A stretch of DNA of 64,000 nucleotides from Paenibacillus spiritus. GTDB taxonomy: Bacteria > Bacillota > Bacilli > Paenibacillales > Paenibacillaceae. Position 1 is the first letter of the stretch. Each line of letters starts with the position of its first letter. The DNA is taken from positions 62,001-126,000 of the forward strand of contig NZ_VYKK01000005.1 of the NCBI RefSeq assembly GCF_008710135.1, written 5' to 3'. The notes under the pieces were generated by a model. That model saw nothing but the letters and a program-made list of their open reading frames with translations, searched no databases and was not told the DNA's origin. This document shows positions 63,127 to 64,000 of this stretch, in pieces. The translations under genes were made by a program, and so were the position numbers.

Positions 63127-63531
63127 TCAATCCGTTATGTTCCTCGTATAATACTCGATAATGTCCTTGCGGCGGATGATGCCTAGGAACACGCCGTCCT
63201 GATCGACGACGGGGACGAAGTTCTGGTCGGCGGCAAGCGTCAGCATGTCTTCCATCTCGGCACGGATATAGACGCTCTCGTTCAGAACATGCCGCTGGAT
63301 GGTACTGACCGGCACGGAGGCCATGCCTTCAAAGGTCAGGCCGGGCGTGCGCTTGAGCTTCCAGAGCAGGTCGCCCTCGGACAGGGTGCCGGCGTATTTG
63401 CCGGTTTCATCAATAATGGGAATGGCGGTGTAAGAGTGCTTCTCAAGCTGCTCCATCGCTTCGAGCATGGAGTGGGAGGAGGAGATATAAGCGACTTCTT
63501 CCTTGGGGAGCAGAAACGCGCTGATTTCCAT
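63127..63531 (-). CDS. CBS-pair protein, CbpB/DarB-like
   Basis: 134 residues made of two CBS motifs only (EEVAYISSSHSMLEAMEQLEKHSYTAIPIIDETGKYAGTLSEGDLLW and VLNESVYIRAEMEDMLTLAADQNFVPVVDQDGVFLGIIRRKDIIEYY). Size and layout fit B. subtilis DarB (YkuL) and Listeria CbpB, which bind c-di-AMP and regulate Rel and pyruvate carboxylase. AAAGGAG lies 10 nt before the ATG. c-di-AMP binding is inferred from family resemblance. Confidence 0.82.
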   Translation of the reverse strand: MEISAFLLPKEEVAYISSSHSMLEAMEQLEKHSYTAIPIIDETGKYAGTLSEGDLLWKLKRTPGLTFEGMASVPVSTIQRHVLNESVYIRAEMEDMLTLAADQNFVPVVDQDGVFLGIIRRKDIIEYYTRNITD

Positions 63532-63659
63532 GGGCGGATTCTCCTTTGCGCTGGAATTGGTAACCGGGCATAGGTCTATTAAAACATAAAATTTATGTAA
63601 TCGCTTAATAAATGTTACGGGGCGGTGTGATTTAATGAGCCGGCTGCGGCCGGGGAGCG

Positions 63660-64000
63660 CTATTTCGCGCTCCCGCGGATGGCCAGGTAGTGAGTGACGT
63701 TGGCGTGCAGGGGATCGACGGCTCCGCCTTTGATGAGCCGGATCAGGGTCCGAGCGGCCGTCATGCCCATCTCGGTCGCCGAATAGTCGACGGTGGACAG
63801 CTTCGGGCGGACGATGGTCGACATGTAGCTGCCGTCGAAGCCGAAGACGGACACATCGCCGGGAACGGCGAGACCCCGGTCGAGCAGCTCGTTCATCGCG
63901 CCGATGGCCATCCAGTCCGTGGCGCAGAAGACAGCCGTAGGCCGGCCGTGCTCCAGAATGCGCCGCATGGCGGCGGCCCCGTCTTCGGTAGAATGATGGC
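63660..64000 (-). CDS. LacI-type transcriptional regulator, C-terminal part only
   Basis: About 113 C-terminal residues; the gene continues beyond the window, so the DNA-binding domain is not visible. PTAVFCATDWMAIGAMNELLDRGLAVPGDVSVFGFDGSYMSTIVRPKLSTVDY is the standard effector-binding core (Peripla_BP_3) of LacI regulators, which bind sugars. The frame is open to base 64000. Confidence 0.9.
   Translation of the reverse strand, partial: HHSTEDGAAAMRRILEHGRPTAVFCATDWMAIGAMNELLDRGLAVPGDVSVFGFDGSYMSTIVRPKLSTVDYSATEMGMTAARTLIRLIKGGAVDPLHANVTHYLAIRGSAK

Overview
The window looks like chromosome of a Paenibacillus-type, spore-forming, low-G+C-lineage Gram-positive with fairly GC-rich DNA. The clues are strong GGAGG ribosome binding sites with frequent TTG/GTG starts, S-layer homology and GerM sporulation-type lipoproteins, YesM/YesN two-component proteins, a double-dynamin of the DynA type, Bacillus-type topoisomerase IV genes and L25/Ctc. 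No rRNA, tRNA or CRISPR array is visible.

Layout. 1-10.6 kb: cell-wall amidase (cut by the window edge), GerM lipoprotein, large SLH protein with a repetitive linker, endonuclease III, a small unknown protein, double-dynamin GTPase and a GNAT acetyltransferase. 10.6-22.4 kb: sugar sensing and uptake. A response regulator, histidine kinase and sugar-binding lipoprotein form a three-gene sensing operon. They are followed by two duplicated lipoproteins, a secreted CBM21 protein and the galactoside ABC transporter mglBAC behind a catabolite-repression-like site. 22.4-38 kb: WG-repeat protein, CAP protein, SGNH hydrolase, an ABC exporter pair, parE-parC, a MarR regulator, two RNA-modification-type enzymes on the minus strand, a flavodoxin with a near-perfect Fur box, and acetyltransferases. 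38-49 kb: L25 with a hairpin in its leader, a second amidase, a divergent MarR/MFS pair with twin operators, two glycan-related genes facing a beta-repeat protein, the UPF0210/UPF0237 pair and fumC.

49-63 kb is the accessory region. A secreted GBS-Bsp/YD protein and a 1859-residue RHS (WapA-like) protein are followed by a translationally coupled immunity candidate. Then comes a long AT-rich array: a 5'-truncated IS110-type transposase and five copies of its right end, each joined to the same point in an RHS core. These fragments lead into displaced toxin tips and immunity genes in various states of decay (frameshifts, nonsense codons, a broken second DUF4279 copy). It looks like an archive of past toxin tips, delimited by IS110 ends. 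The window closes with a CBS-pair protein and the end of a LacI-type regulator.

All functional calls rest on motif reading by eye. No database search was run, and the toxin tips in particular are not assigned to families.
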